Below, piece after piece: positions 1 to 7,936 of a stretch of DNA of 64,000 nt. Every line of letters begins with the position of its first letter. The first letter of the stretch is position 1. The notes below the pieces were generated by a model, which was given only the letters and a program-made list of their open reading frames with translations, had not been told where the DNA came from and made no database searches. The stretch lies in assembly GCF_003382275.1 (NCBI RefSeq), contig NZ_QTJX01000001.1, positions 372,001 to 436,000 of the forward strand. The letters run 5' to 3'. The position numbers and the translations under genes were made by a program. Source of the DNA: Flagellimonas nanhaiensis (GTDB taxonomy: Bacteria; Bacteroidota; Bacteroidia; Flavobacteriales; Flavobacteriaceae).

Positions 1-168
1 AATCACAAAGAGGATAATTATAAATGCAGCAAAGGAAATGAGGATCCAAATAACGCCCTTATAGTTTTTTTTGTGCATTTTTTTATCCTTTTTATAAGAT
101 AAAACCATAACACCAATAAAAACTATGGCAAAAAGAGCTGCGAAGATCAACTGTCCCGTACTGAACAT
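1..168 (-). CDS. Small two-helix membrane protein (3' end cut by window edge)
   Basis: An open frame starts with ATG at 168 and runs leftwards off the window, giving 56 residues without a stop. Visible are an N-terminal hydrophobic helix (residues about 6-23), a lysine-rich loop (KKDKKMHKK, about 26-34) and a second hydrophobic helix (about 40-56). The positive-inside rule places the loop in the cytoplasm. I do not recognise a named family; small proteins of this shape are common in Flavobacteriia. It is divergent from the pyrophosphohydrolase gene that starts 41 bases away. The C-terminus is not visible. Confidence 0.6.
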   Translation of the reverse strand, partial: MFSTGQLIFAALFAIVFIGVMVLSYKKDKKMHKKNYKGVIWILISFAAFIIILFVI

Positions 169-208
169 ATTTTATATTTTTACGCAAATCTAAACCAAAT
201 AGAGTTCA

Positions 209-595
209 ATGGAAAGCAAAATAAAAGCGGTGGAAATGTTCCACAATTCTTTTGGCCTGGGAGTTTCTCAAAAACCTATGGCAAATTTGGGATTGGACAA
301 GATCCAATTACGTTACAATCTTATGGATGAAGAAAACAAAGAGTATTTTGAAGCTGCACAGAACAATGATTTAGTTGAGGTGGCGGACGCGCTTGGAGAT
401 ATGCTCTACATACTTTGCGGAACCATTTTGGAACATGGAATGCAATACAAAATTGAAGAGGTCTTTGAAGAAATCCAACGAAGCAACATGAGCAAATTGG
501 GTTCAGATGGAAAACCCATATATCGTGAAGATGGAAAAGTGCTTAAAGGTCCAAACTATTTTAAACCGGATATTAAGTCCATTATGGATAAATAA
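209..595 (+). CDS. MazG-like nucleoside triphosphate pyrophosphohydrolase (PRA-PH/all-alpha NTP-PPase)
   Basis: The 128-residue protein belongs to the all-alpha NTP pyrophosphatase group that hydrolyses nucleotides to the monophosphate and pyrophosphate. The metal-binding pattern is visible: EENKEY near residues 41-46, then EVADALGDMLY near 57-67, matching the EExxE ... ExxD arrangement of MazG/HisE-like enzymes. There is no signal peptide, so it should be cytosolic. A role in nucleotide-pool sanitation is an inference from the family; the exact substrate cannot be read from sequence. A strong hairpin terminator follows immediately, separating it from the convergent ilvE. Confidence 0.8.
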   Translation: MESKIKAVEMFHNSFGLGVSQKPMANLGLDKIQLRYNLMDEENKEYFEAAQNNDLVEVADALGDMLYILCGTILEHGMQYKIEEVFEEIQRSNMSKLGSDGKPIYREDGKVLKGPNYFKPDIKSIMDK

Positions 596-597
596 AA

Positions 598-621
598 AAG
601 CAGCCTTTAGGCTGCTTTTTT
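598..621. terminator. Bidirectional rho-independent terminator between the pyrophosphohydrolase gene and ilvE
   Basis: AAGCAGCC and GGCTGCTT pair around a TTTA loop (about 598-617). The hairpin is flanked by A-runs on the left and T-runs on the right, so it can terminate transcription from both sides. Confidence 0.85.
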
Positions 622-622
622 A

Positions 623-1690
623 TTAGATAACTTTATATCGCCATCCGAACTTGTCTTCAGCACGATTGTACTGAATATCCGTAATGCGTTGTTTTAAAAG
701 CGAGGCATAACTGTTTTCCAATTCAGGTAAGTCATAATCAACACCCTGGTAACCAAAAGCAGCAATAGGAGATACCACTGCGGCTGTGCCAGCACCAAAT
801 AATTCTTTCAGGGAGCCATTTTTGGCCGCTTCCACTACTTCTTTCACTGATATTTTTCTCACCTCTGTGGCTATACCTTCCGATTTGGCAATATCAAGAA
901 TACTCTTTCTAGTGACTCCGTCAAGAATACGGTCATTGGTGGGCGCGGTAATCAAAGTATCGTTGATTCTCACAAAAACGTTCATGGCGCCAGCCTCTTC
1001 AATGAATTCGTGGTTGTTGTCGTCTGTCCAGATTACTTGTTGATACCCTTTTTCTACAGCCAATTGCGTGGGATAAAATTGTCCAGCATAGTTTCCACCA
1101 GCTTTGGCATATCCAACACCTCCGTTGGCTGCCCTGGAGTAAGTCTCTTCTATCAAGACTTTTACTTTACCAGAAAAATAAGCACCTGAAGGTGCACAAG
1201 CAATAATAAACTTGTACTCGTCCGCAGGCGAAGCATGGAAACCAGTTCCTGAGGCAAACATGAACGGTCGGACGTAAAGTGAGCTACCTGGATTTTGCGG
1301 AACCCAATCGCGCTCCAACTGTAGAAGAGTGGTAAGGCCTTCCATAAAATACGCTTCAGGAAGTTCAGGAATCGCCAATCTTTTGGCAGACTTGTTCAAT
1401 CGCTTGAAATTTTCCAGGGGACGGAACAACCAAACCCCACCATCCCGGTCCTTGTACGCCTTCATGCCCTCAAAAATGGACTGTCCATAATGGAAAATCT
1501 TGGCAGAAGGGTCTAAACTAATAGGTTGGTATGGTACAATTTTGGGAGCTTTCCATTCACCATTCACATAATCGCATACCAGCATATGATCGGTGTAGGT
1601 ACTTCCAAAAGAAAGATTGTCAAAATCGACTTCATGGATTTTGGAAGTCTTTGCTTTTTCCACAACCAAAGTATTCGCCATTGTTTCCAT
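623..1690 (-). CDS. ilvE: Branched-chain amino acid aminotransferase
   Basis: This fold-type IV PLP enzyme makes the last transamination in valine, leucine and isoleucine synthesis and the first in their breakdown. The 355-residue length is usual for the group II BCAT type. Visible features are the substrate-loop region HYGQSIFEGMKAY (about 67-79), the PLP lysine in YAKAGGNYA (K196) and EEAGAMNVF, which positions the PLP. Two in-frame ATGs (residues 1 and 4) could start it; neither has a Shine-Dalgarno sequence. It is divergent from mnmD, and the intergenic region carries three AACAGTTT repeats that may regulate it. Confidence 0.95.
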   Translation of the reverse strand: METMANTLVVEKAKTSKIHEVDFDNLSFGSTYTDHMLVCDYVNGEWKAPKIVPYQPISLDPSAKIFHYGQSIFEGMKAYKDRDGGVWLFRPLENFKRLNKSAKRLAIPELPEAYFMEGLTTLLQLERDWVPQNPGSSLYVRPFMFASGTGFHASPADEYKFIIACAPSGAYFSGKVKVLIEETYSRAANGGVGYAKAGGNYAGQFYPTQLAVEKGYQQVIWTDDNNHEFIEEAGAMNVFVRINDTLITAPTNDRILDGVTRKSILDIAKSEGIATEVRKISVKEVVEAAKNGSLKELFGAGTAAVVSPIAAFGYQGVDYDLPELENSYASLLKQRITDIQYNRAEDKFGWRYKVI

Positions 1691-1757
1691 ATTTTCAAAA
1701 ATTTGAACTGATAAAATTACGCATTAAGCCTTTGCATTGCATACTTTTAAACTAAAA

Positions 1758-1839
1758 TTAAACAGTTTTGTGCTCATATTTTAGATTTTTCCTATTCTCT
1801 AAGGGATTTAACAGTTTTTGCAGGCTTTTAAACAGTTTG
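1758..1839. promoter_or_regulatory. Three AACAGTTT repeats in the ilvE/mnmD divergent promoter region
   Basis: Cores lie at 1761-1768, 1810-1817 and 1831-1838. The first and third extend to the palindrome AAAC-A-GTTT. Each is preceded by a T-rich or TTTA segment. They sit between two divergent genes, where multi-site regulators such as Lrp-type proteins bind; the identity of any regulator is inference. Confidence 0.4.
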
Positions 1840-1884
1840 CAATGGGATTGAATAATTTATTCGCAACGATAAATTCATAAAATA

Positions 1885-2547
1885 TTGAAAAGAAGGATTA
1901 TAACAACTGCGGATGGCTCCAAAACCATTCAAATTGAGGACTGGAATGAACAGTATCATTCCAAGCATGGAGCTATGCAGGAGGCCTATCATGTTTTTAT
2001 AGAGCACGGATTACGCTTATTTACGTCTGAAGACATCAAGATTTTGGAAATAGGTTTTGGCACCGGGCTTAATGCCATCATTACTCTTTTGGAGGCTAAA
2101 AAAATGGGTTTGAAAGTTAATTATGTTGGGGTTGAAGCCTATCCGGTTTCCTTAAAGGAAGTAGAGGAGTTGGATTATTGTTCCCAATTGGACCTTGCCA
2201 ATTGTGCAGAACTTCTTGGAAAGATGCACGGCTCGCCTTGGGAAGCTGATGTTGAAATAGCAGAAGGTTTCAAATTGAAGAAAGAAAAGAAAGATTTTCG
2301 CGAGATAGATTATGAAAATCTGTTTAACCTGGTATACTTTGATGCTTTCGGGGCAAGGGTTCAACCTGATCTATGGACGGAAGAGATGTTTGCAATAATG
2401 TACCATGCTATGAAAGAGAATGGTATCTTGGTGACCTATGCTGCAAAAGGAAGTGTACGTAGGGCGTTGCAGACCATAGGTTTTGCAGTGGAGCGTCTCC
2501 CAGGCCCTCCTGGCAAACGCGAGATGCTTCGGGCAACCAAAACATGA
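1885..2547 (+). CDS. mnmD: tRNA (5-methylaminomethyl-2-thiouridine)(34) methyltransferase MnmD
   Basis: This SAM-dependent enzyme methylates nm5(s2)U at the tRNA wobble position to mnm5(s2)U. The 220-residue protein is the stand-alone MnmD form rather than the MnmC fusion. It shows the diagnostic N-terminus TADGSKTIQIEDWNEQYHSKHGA, the SAM motif ILEIGFGTGLNA (about 53-64), and the FDAFG motif near residues 152-156. The start is a TTG at 1885; the residues directly after it match the usual MnmD N-terminus and there is no usable ATG before them, so TTG is the probable true start. Confidence 0.92.
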   Translation: MKRRIITTADGSKTIQIEDWNEQYHSKHGAMQEAYHVFIEHGLRLFTSEDIKILEIGFGTGLNAIITLLEAKKMGLKVNYVGVEAYPVSLKEVEELDYCSQLDLANCAELLGKMHGSPWEADVEIAEGFKLKKEKKDFREIDYENLFNLVYFDAFGARVQPDLWTEEMFAIMYHAMKENGILVTYAAKGSVRRALQTIGFAVERLPGPPGKREMLRATKT

Positions 2548-2660
2548 GCTGATGTCAATGGAATGTTAAAGCTAAAGATGATAAACTCTTAATTTTAATT
2601 AAAGTTTAAACATTTGTGTTAAAGCTAAATTAATACCTCAAAAACAGGGGATTAAACCGC

Positions 2661-2668
2661 TAAATTTG
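2661..2668 (+). promoter_or_regulatory. Candidate Bacteroidota -7 promoter element
   Basis: TAAATTTG matches TAnnTTTG exactly and lies 15 bases before the ATG at 2683. A transcript starting a few bases downstream would exclude the in-frame GTG at 2668, supporting 2683 as the start. No clear -33 element is seen. Confidence 0.4.
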
Positions 2669-2682
2669 TGGAAAAAGATAGC

Positions 2683-3642
2683 ATGAAGGTGTTGATTGCA
2701 GGGGCGACGGGATTGGTAGGTAAGGCAATTACAAAAGCTTTACAGGAACAAGGTGCTTCGGTAAATTATTTGACCACTAGGAAAGAAAAGATTGTTTCTT
2801 CACCAAATTATCAAGGGTTTTATTGGAACCCCGCTACTGGAGAAATCGATTTGGATTGTTTTGATCAAGTAGATGCTATAATAAACTTGGCAGGAGCCAG
2901 CATTGCAAGTCGCTGGACACAAGATTACAAAAAAGAGATTTTGGTAAGTAGAATAAATAGTCTTCAGACCCTATATAAAGGACTAAAGAAAATTGACTCT
3001 TCAAGGATAACGCAATTTGTTTCTGCTTCTGCAATTGGCATCTACCCAAATTCTTTGTCAAATTTCTACGGTGAGAATGAAAAATCAGTAGACAATAGTT
3101 TTGTGGGCGAGGTGGTTCAAAAATGGGAAGAGGAGGTAAATTCCTTTAAAGATTTTGATATCAATGTGGCAAAAATCAGAATAGGTATAGTGTTATCTAC
3201 AGAGGGAGGGGCTTTGCCCAAAATGGCACAACCCATTCAGAACTTTGTGGGAGCATCCTTGGGTTCAGGAAATCAATGGCAATCATGGATACATATTGAA
3301 GATTTGACTCAAATTTTTGTTTTCGTCCTGGAAAATAAACTAAAGGGCACCTACAATGCGGTTTCTCCTAACCCGGTTACCAATACAAAAATGACCAAAC
3401 AATTAGCCAAGGTGTTGAACAGGCCTCTTTTGCTGCCAAAAGTCCCACGTTTTTTATTGAAGTCCATTCTTGGTGAAATGTCTTACCTGTTATGTGCAAG
3501 TCAGCGGGTTAGTAGCAAAAAATTGGAAAAAAAAGGTTTTGTTTTCCAATACCCAAACATTAGGTCGGCCTTGGAACAGTTGTATTCGAAAAATCAAGAA
3601 AATAGGTCTTCCGCAGATTCATTGAACAACGAACTGGCATAA
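2683..3642 (+). CDS. TIGR01777-family NAD(P)-dependent epimerase/oxidoreductase
   Basis: The protein (319 residues from the ATG at 2683) is an extended short-chain dehydrogenase. It opens with the Rossmann motif GATGLVG just after the start and carries INLAGASI and SASAIGIYP segments typical of the TIGR01777 group, with the C-terminal DUF1731-like region (about 265-310, ending near FVFQYPNIRSAL). The family's substrate is not established; cell-division-related YfcH proteins are members. An in-frame GTG at 2668 would add five residues, but the promoter element overlapping it argues against that. A terminator follows. Confidence 0.85.
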   Translation: MKVLIAGATGLVGKAITKALQEQGASVNYLTTRKEKIVSSPNYQGFYWNPATGEIDLDCFDQVDAIINLAGASIASRWTQDYKKEILVSRINSLQTLYKGLKKIDSSRITQFVSASAIGIYPNSLSNFYGENEKSVDNSFVGEVVQKWEEEVNSFKDFDINVAKIRIGIVLSTEGGALPKMAQPIQNFVGASLGSGNQWQSWIHIEDLTQIFVFVLENKLKGTYNAVSPNPVTNTKMTKQLAKVLNRPLLLPKVPRFLLKSILGEMSYLLCASQRVSSKKLEKKGFVFQYPNIRSALEQLYSKNQENRSSADSLNNELA

Positions 3643-3670
3643 AAGCTAGGGTAGTATGGTAGCATTAATC

Positions 3671-3691
3671 TCCGCATAAGCGGATTTTTTT
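3671..3691 (+). terminator. Rho-independent terminator after the TIGR01777 oxidoreductase
   Basis: TCCGC pairs with GCGGA around ATAA (3671-3684), followed by seven T residues. Confidence 0.75.
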
Positions 3692-3700
3692 GTGTTTTGA

Positions 3701-3741
3701 TGTGACATTTTGACATTTTTGGACAAATGGCAGTACTTTTG
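3701..3741 (+). promoter_or_regulatory. grpE-dnaJ promoter with an overlapping TGACA repeat element
   Basis: The -7 element TACTTTTG is at 3734-3741 and TTTTG at 3708-3712 serves as the -33, with a 21-base spacer. The -33 lies inside TGACATTTTGACA (3703-3715), whose right half CATTTTGACAT also occurs upstream of hsp20. The position suggests a heat-shock operator; this is inference. Confidence 0.6.
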
Positions 3742-3772
3742 CCCATTCTAAATTTGAAATAAAAATACGTTT

Positions 3773-4342
3773 ATGAGCAAAAAAAGTAAGGTTGAGGAAA
3801 TGGAAGATGAGGTAAAAAATAACCCAGTCAAAGAAAATCCTGAACTGAACGGGGAAAACGAAAATGCGGTAAATGAAAATGATGATGAAGTATCCGTAGA
3901 GGACCGGTTGCGTGAAGATTTGGCTAAAGAGAAGGACAAGTTTTTACGACTTTTTGCTGAGTTTGAGAATTTTAAAAAGAGAACTTCCAAGGAACGCATG
4001 GAGCTATTTAAGACTGCAAGTCAGGAAGTAATGGTTTCTTTATTGCCCGTATTGGACGATTTTGACCGTGCTCTGAAAGAATTGTCCAAATCTGAGGATA
4101 AGGAAATGTTCAAGGGAGTAGAGCTCATCAACACCAAATTCAAGGAAACCCTTAAAAATAAAGGACTGGAGCAAATAGAAGTAGGAGAGGGCGATGTTTT
4201 TGATGCAGAAGTTCATGACGCTATTACCCAGATTCCAGCTCCGGACAAGAAATTAAAAGGAAAAATCATAGATGTGGTCGAGAAGGGGTTCAAGCTAGGA
4301 GATCGCATTATTAGACATCCAAAGGTTGTCGTTGGAAACTAA
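3773..4342 (+). CDS. grpE: Nucleotide exchange factor GrpE
   Basis: GrpE releases ADP from DnaK in the Hsp70 chaperone cycle. The 189-residue protein has an acidic, disordered N-terminus (1-45), a long coiled-coil helix (about 43-95, containing FAEFENFKKRTSKE) and the C-terminal beta-domain with the family signature ending GFKLGDRIIRHPKVVV (173-187). It lies six bases upstream of dnaJ and is clearly in the same operon. dnaK itself is not in the window. The promoter carries a candidate stress operator. Confidence 0.97.
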   Translation: MSKKSKVEEMEDEVKNNPVKENPELNGENENAVNENDDEVSVEDRLREDLAKEKDKFLRLFAEFENFKKRTSKERMELFKTASQEVMVSLLPVLDDFDRALKELSKSEDKEMFKGVELINTKFKETLKNKGLEQIEVGEGDVFDAEVHDAITQIPAPDKKLKGKIIDVVEKGFKLGDRIIRHPKVVVGN

Positions 4343-4348
4343 ATTGGT

Positions 4349-5467
4349 ATGAAGGAGGATTATTACGAAGTACTTGGAGTCTCCAAAGGAGCATCCGCCG
4401 CTGAAATCAAAAAGGCTTACAGAAAAAAGGCCATAGAGTATCACCCAGATAAAAACCCGGGAGATACCAAGGCGGAGGAAATGTTCAAAAAAGCTGCGGA
4501 GGCTTATGAGGTATTGAGCGACCCTGATAAAAAGGCCAAGTACGATCAATTTGGCCATGCAGCTTTTGAGGGCGGAGCCGGATTTGGTGGCGGAGGTATG
4601 AACATGGATGACATCTTCAGTCAGTTTGGCGATATCTTCGGAAGTGCCTTTGGTGGCGGATTCAGCGGTTTTGGTGGTTTTGGTGGAGGCGGACAACGCC
4701 GGGTAAAAGGTAGTAATCTTAGAATACGGGTAAAACTTACCCTAGAAGAGATTGCCAATGGAGTTGAAAAGAAAGTAAAGGTCCGAAGAAAAGTGCAGGC
4801 AGAAGGGGTAACCTATAAAACATGTCCCACCTGCCATGGAAGTGGTCAGATTACCAAGATTACCAATACCATTTTGGGAAGAATGCAGACAGCGACCACC
4901 TGTACCACTTGTGGTGGATCAGGGCAGTCCATAGACAAAAGGCCAAGTGGAGCAGATGCCCAAGGTTTGAAAGTTAGCGAAGAGACCGTTTCCATAAAGA
5001 TTCCGCCAGGAGTTGAGGAGGGTATGCAATTGAAGGTTTCAGGAAAAGGAAACGCTGCTCCAGGAAATGGAATCTCTGGGGATTTGTTGGTGGCTATTGA
5101 AACCGTTGAGCACGACACGCTAAAACGCGAAGGGGACAATTTGCACTACGATCTTTATATCAGTATTTCAGAAGCCGTTTTGGGTAGTTCCAAAGAAATT
5201 GATGCAGTTGGTGGTAAAGTCCGAATTAAGTTGGAACCGGGAATACAATCGGGAAAAATATTGAGATTGCGTGGCAAAGGTATTTCAAGCTTAAATGGTT
5301 ACGGAAGCGGTGATTTACTGGTCCATGTGAACGTGTGGACCCCCAAAGAGCTGAACAGGGAACAAAAAGAGTTTTTTGAGCGTATGCAAAATGAAGAGAA
5401 TTTCATTCCCAAACCTGAAAAGTCCGACAAATCTTTTTTTGAAAAGGTTAAGGATATGTTCTCTTAA
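4349..5467 (+). CDS. dnaJ: Chaperone DnaJ with a reduced zinc finger
   Basis: DnaJ (Hsp40) delivers unfolded proteins to DnaK and stimulates its ATPase. The 372-residue protein has a J domain with HPD at 32-34, a Gly/Phe-rich region (about 72-116), a central zinc-finger segment and two C-terminal substrate-binding beta-domains. Only two CxxCxGxG motifs are present (CPTCHGSG 159-166 and CTTCGGSG 185-192) instead of the canonical four, so one zinc site is missing. I believe this reduction is usual in Flavobacteriia. It follows grpE by six bases. Confidence 0.96.
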   Translation: MKEDYYEVLGVSKGASAAEIKKAYRKKAIEYHPDKNPGDTKAEEMFKKAAEAYEVLSDPDKKAKYDQFGHAAFEGGAGFGGGGMNMDDIFSQFGDIFGSAFGGGFSGFGGFGGGGQRRVKGSNLRIRVKLTLEEIANGVEKKVKVRRKVQAEGVTYKTCPTCHGSGQITKITNTILGRMQTATTCTTCGGSGQSIDKRPSGADAQGLKVSEETVSIKIPPGVEEGMQLKVSGKGNAAPGNGISGDLLVAIETVEHDTLKREGDNLHYDLYISISEAVLGSSKEIDAVGGKVRIKLEPGIQSGKILRLRGKGISSLNGYGSGDLLVHVNVWTPKELNREQKEFFERMQNEENFIPKPEKSDKSFFEKVKDMFS

Positions 5468-5564
5468 CCGCAAAAAAAAGCAGGGTGTTTAAATAAAAAA
5501 CGTATATTTGGAATTGATGTTGGGGTAACCAATATCTAATTTTCTTTTTCATAGCAATTTTTTT

Positions 5565-5604
5565 CCCATCCTTGAATCTTTTTTTAAGGGTGGGTTTTGT
5601 TTTT
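5565..5604 (+). terminator. Rho-independent terminator after dnaJ
   Basis: CCCATCCTT (5565-5573) pairs with AAGGGTGGG (5586-5594), with one G-T wobble and a T-rich loop, followed by TTTTGTTTTT. Confidence 0.75.
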
Positions 5605-5635
5605 ATGGACAAAGGGGCCTTTTAGGGCAAATACA

Positions 5636-5643
5636 TATCTTTG
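5636..5643 (+). promoter_or_regulatory. -7 promoter element of the NatAB-type ABC operon
   Basis: TATCTTTG matches TAnnTTTG, 14 bases before the ATG at 5658. No convincing -33 element is seen. Confidence 0.45.
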
Positions 5644-5657
5644 AAAAAATAGAATAA

Positions 5658-6596
5658 ATGGATCACATCCTTGTTGCCAACAACGTTTCCAAAACCTTTG
5701 GAAACTATACTGCATTGAGCAACATCTCACTCAAAATTCCCACAAACTGTATCTATGGACTTTTAGGACCCAATGGTGCAGGGAAAACCACGTTCATACG
5801 TATTATCAACCAGATTACTTATCAAGACCAGGGGGAGATTTTGTTCAATGGAGAACCATTGGCACCAAAGCATATTTCGGTTATTGGATACTTACCAGAG
5901 GAACGAGGTCTGTACAAGAGCATGAAGGTGGGAGAGCAGGCTTTGTATTTAGCCCAGCTCAAGGGGCTTTCAAAAAATGAAGCAAAAAAAAGACTCAAAT
6001 ACTGGTTTGACCGATTGGATATTGGGGATTGGTGGAACAAAAAGATACAAGAACTCTCCAAAGGAATGGCACAAAAGGTCCAGTTTATAGTAACAGTGCT
6101 CCATAAACCAAAACTGTTGATTTTTGATGAGCCTTTTAGTGGTTTTGATCCCATCAATGCAAACATTATCAAGGATGAGATCTTGCAGCTCAAAGAAAAT
6201 GGTACTTCCATCATATTTTCAACCCACCGTATGGAATCAGTGGAGGAACTATGTGAGCACATTGCCTTGATTCACAAGTCGGAAAAAATATTGGATGGAA
6301 AACTCTCCGAAATCAAAAAAGCCTATAAAAACAACATTTTTAACGTGGGACTACAACTGGAACAGGATAATGAGATGTTGTTGAAAAATTTACAGGACAA
6401 ATTCAATATACTTTCATCAAGCTACAACGAGGAAGAAAGGCAACTTGATTTTGTAATGAAACTACCTTCGAGCCAAACAGGAGATGTATTGGCAACTTTA
6501 TCAAATCATGCCAATGTTAATCGATTTGAGGAGACCATTCCATCGGCCAACGATATTTTCATCCAAACGGTAAATAAAAAGGACAATGATAGGTAA
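5658..6596 (+). CDS. ABC transporter ATP-binding protein (NatA-like)
   Basis: This is the ATPase of an ABC-2 type exporter. Walker A is GPNGAGKTT (37-45), the signature is a variant LSKGMAQK (133-140) and Walker B is LLIFDEP (153-159), followed by the H-loop in STHRMES. A C-terminal DUF4162-like extension covers about 225-310. The stop overlaps the start of the permease gene by 11 bases, showing translational coupling. The pair resembles NatAB sodium or antibiotic exporters of Gram-positive bacteria, but the substrate here is unknown. Confidence 0.9.
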   Translation: MDHILVANNVSKTFGNYTALSNISLKIPTNCIYGLLGPNGAGKTTFIRIINQITYQDQGEILFNGEPLAPKHISVIGYLPEERGLYKSMKVGEQALYLAQLKGLSKNEAKKRLKYWFDRLDIGDWWNKKIQELSKGMAQKVQFIVTVLHKPKLLIFDEPFSGFDPINANIIKDEILQLKENGTSIIFSTHRMESVEELCEHIALIHKSEKILDGKLSEIKKAYKNNIFNVGLQLEQDNEMLLKNLQDKFNILSSSYNEEERQLDFVMKLPSSQTGDVLATLSNHANVNRFEETIPSANDIFIQTVNKKDNDR

Positions 6597-7929
6597 GCTT
6601 GCATTGATCATTAGAAGGGAGTACTTGGCCAAGGTGCGAAACAGGTCATTTATTGTAATGACCATTCTCAGTCCGTTATTGATTGTGGGGATGATAGTGC
6701 TGATTGTCTACCTCACCAAGATAAACGACAACGAAAAAAGGGTTATTTCAGTTTTAAACGAAAGCGCTTTTTTTTATGATGAATTCTCAAGTTCTGAAAC
6801 GCTGAGCTATGTAAGGTTTGACGGTTTGACACTTCAACAGGCGCAAGATTCAACCAATTCCCTAGGGTACTACGGGCTTTTGTATTTGCCACAAATGGAC
6901 AATGCAGAAGAAGTGGCCCAAGCAGCTTATTTGTATACCAAGGATAACCCCAATACCCAGGTAACACAAAAACTGGAAGCAGTGTTTCAGAAAAAACTAC
7001 GACAGGGCAGAATGGAAAAGCTGGGGGTTTCAGCGGAGCAGTTTTCAGAGATTGAAAAGCCTTTTGAAATAAACCTGGCCACATTTGAGGGAGAAAAGAG
7101 TATCAAGGGTATCAATGAAATCAAAGCCTTTATTGGGGGTGGGTTTGGTTATGCCATTATGATGTTCATTATCATTTATGGAGGATTTGTAATGCGTAGC
7201 GTTATTGAGGAAAAGACAAGCAGGATCATTGAGGTGATTATTTCCTCGGTGAAACCTTTCCAACTTATGTTGGGAAAGATAATAGGGACCTCCTTGGCAG
7301 GAATCACTCAATTTGTGATATGGATTGTCTCTGCTTCGCTTTTACTCTTTTTAGTGGTGCTCTTTCTGGGATTGGACTTGAGTGTACTGAGTGGTGAGGC
7401 TGCTATGGCCCCCGGCCCAATGGGTAGTGCAGCAGATTTCAATTCCATTGTAAATGATGATATGTTGCTCTATACCCGTGAGATTTTGAATATTCCCTGG
7501 GCACTTTTGATCGGTTCTTTTTTGATTTATTTTATTTTGGGATACCTGATTTATAGTTCGATCTATGCGGCAATTGGGGCTGCTGTAGATAACGAAACAG
7601 ATACACAGCAATTCATATTTCCTATTATTCTTCCATTGATGCTGGCCATTTATGTAGGGTTCTTTTCGGTGTTCAGCAATCCACACGGACCTATTGCGGT
7701 TGGTTTTTCGCTGTTTCCGTTAACTTCGCCCATTGTAATGCTCATGCGTTTACCGGGCGGAATTGGAGAAGGAGGCGTACCTTTGTGGCAGCTGATATTA
7801 TCAATTGCTTTGTTGATTGTAACGTTCTTGGGAATTGTTACCCTAGCCGCCAAAATTTACAGAGTAGGAATTTTAATGTATGGCAAAAGGCCTACATACA
7901 AGGAACTTTTTAAATGGTTAAGATATTGA
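6586..7929 (+). CDS. ABC-2 type transporter permease (NatB-like)
   Basis: The 447-residue inner-membrane subunit pairs with the ATPase whose gene it overlaps. It has one N-terminal transmembrane helix (about 21-43), a large soluble loop expected outside the cytoplasmic membrane (about 45-180), and about five C-terminal helices. The motif EEKTSRIIEVIISSVKP (208-224), just after the second helix, is characteristic of NatB/YhaP-type permeases. The transported substrate cannot be deduced. The mscS-type gene follows eight bases after its stop and is probably in the same transcript. Confidence 0.88.
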   Translation: MIGKLALIIRREYLAKVRNRSFIVMTILSPLLIVGMIVLIVYLTKINDNEKRVISVLNESAFFYDEFSSSETLSYVRFDGLTLQQAQDSTNSLGYYGLLYLPQMDNAEEVAQAAYLYTKDNPNTQVTQKLEAVFQKKLRQGRMEKLGVSAEQFSEIEKPFEINLATFEGEKSIKGINEIKAFIGGGFGYAIMMFIIIYGGFVMRSVIEEKTSRIIEVIISSVKPFQLMLGKIIGTSLAGITQFVIWIVSASLLLFLVVLFLGLDLSVLSGEAAMAPGPMGSAADFNSIVNDDMLLYTREILNIPWALLIGSFLIYFILGYLIYSSIYAAIGAAVDNETDTQQFIFPIILPLMLAIYVGFFSVFSNPHGPIAVGFSLFPLTSPIVMLMRLPGGIGEGGVPLWQLILSIALLIVTFLGIVTLAAKIYRVGILMYGKRPTYKELFKWLRY

Positions 7930-7936
7930 GAAGTAA

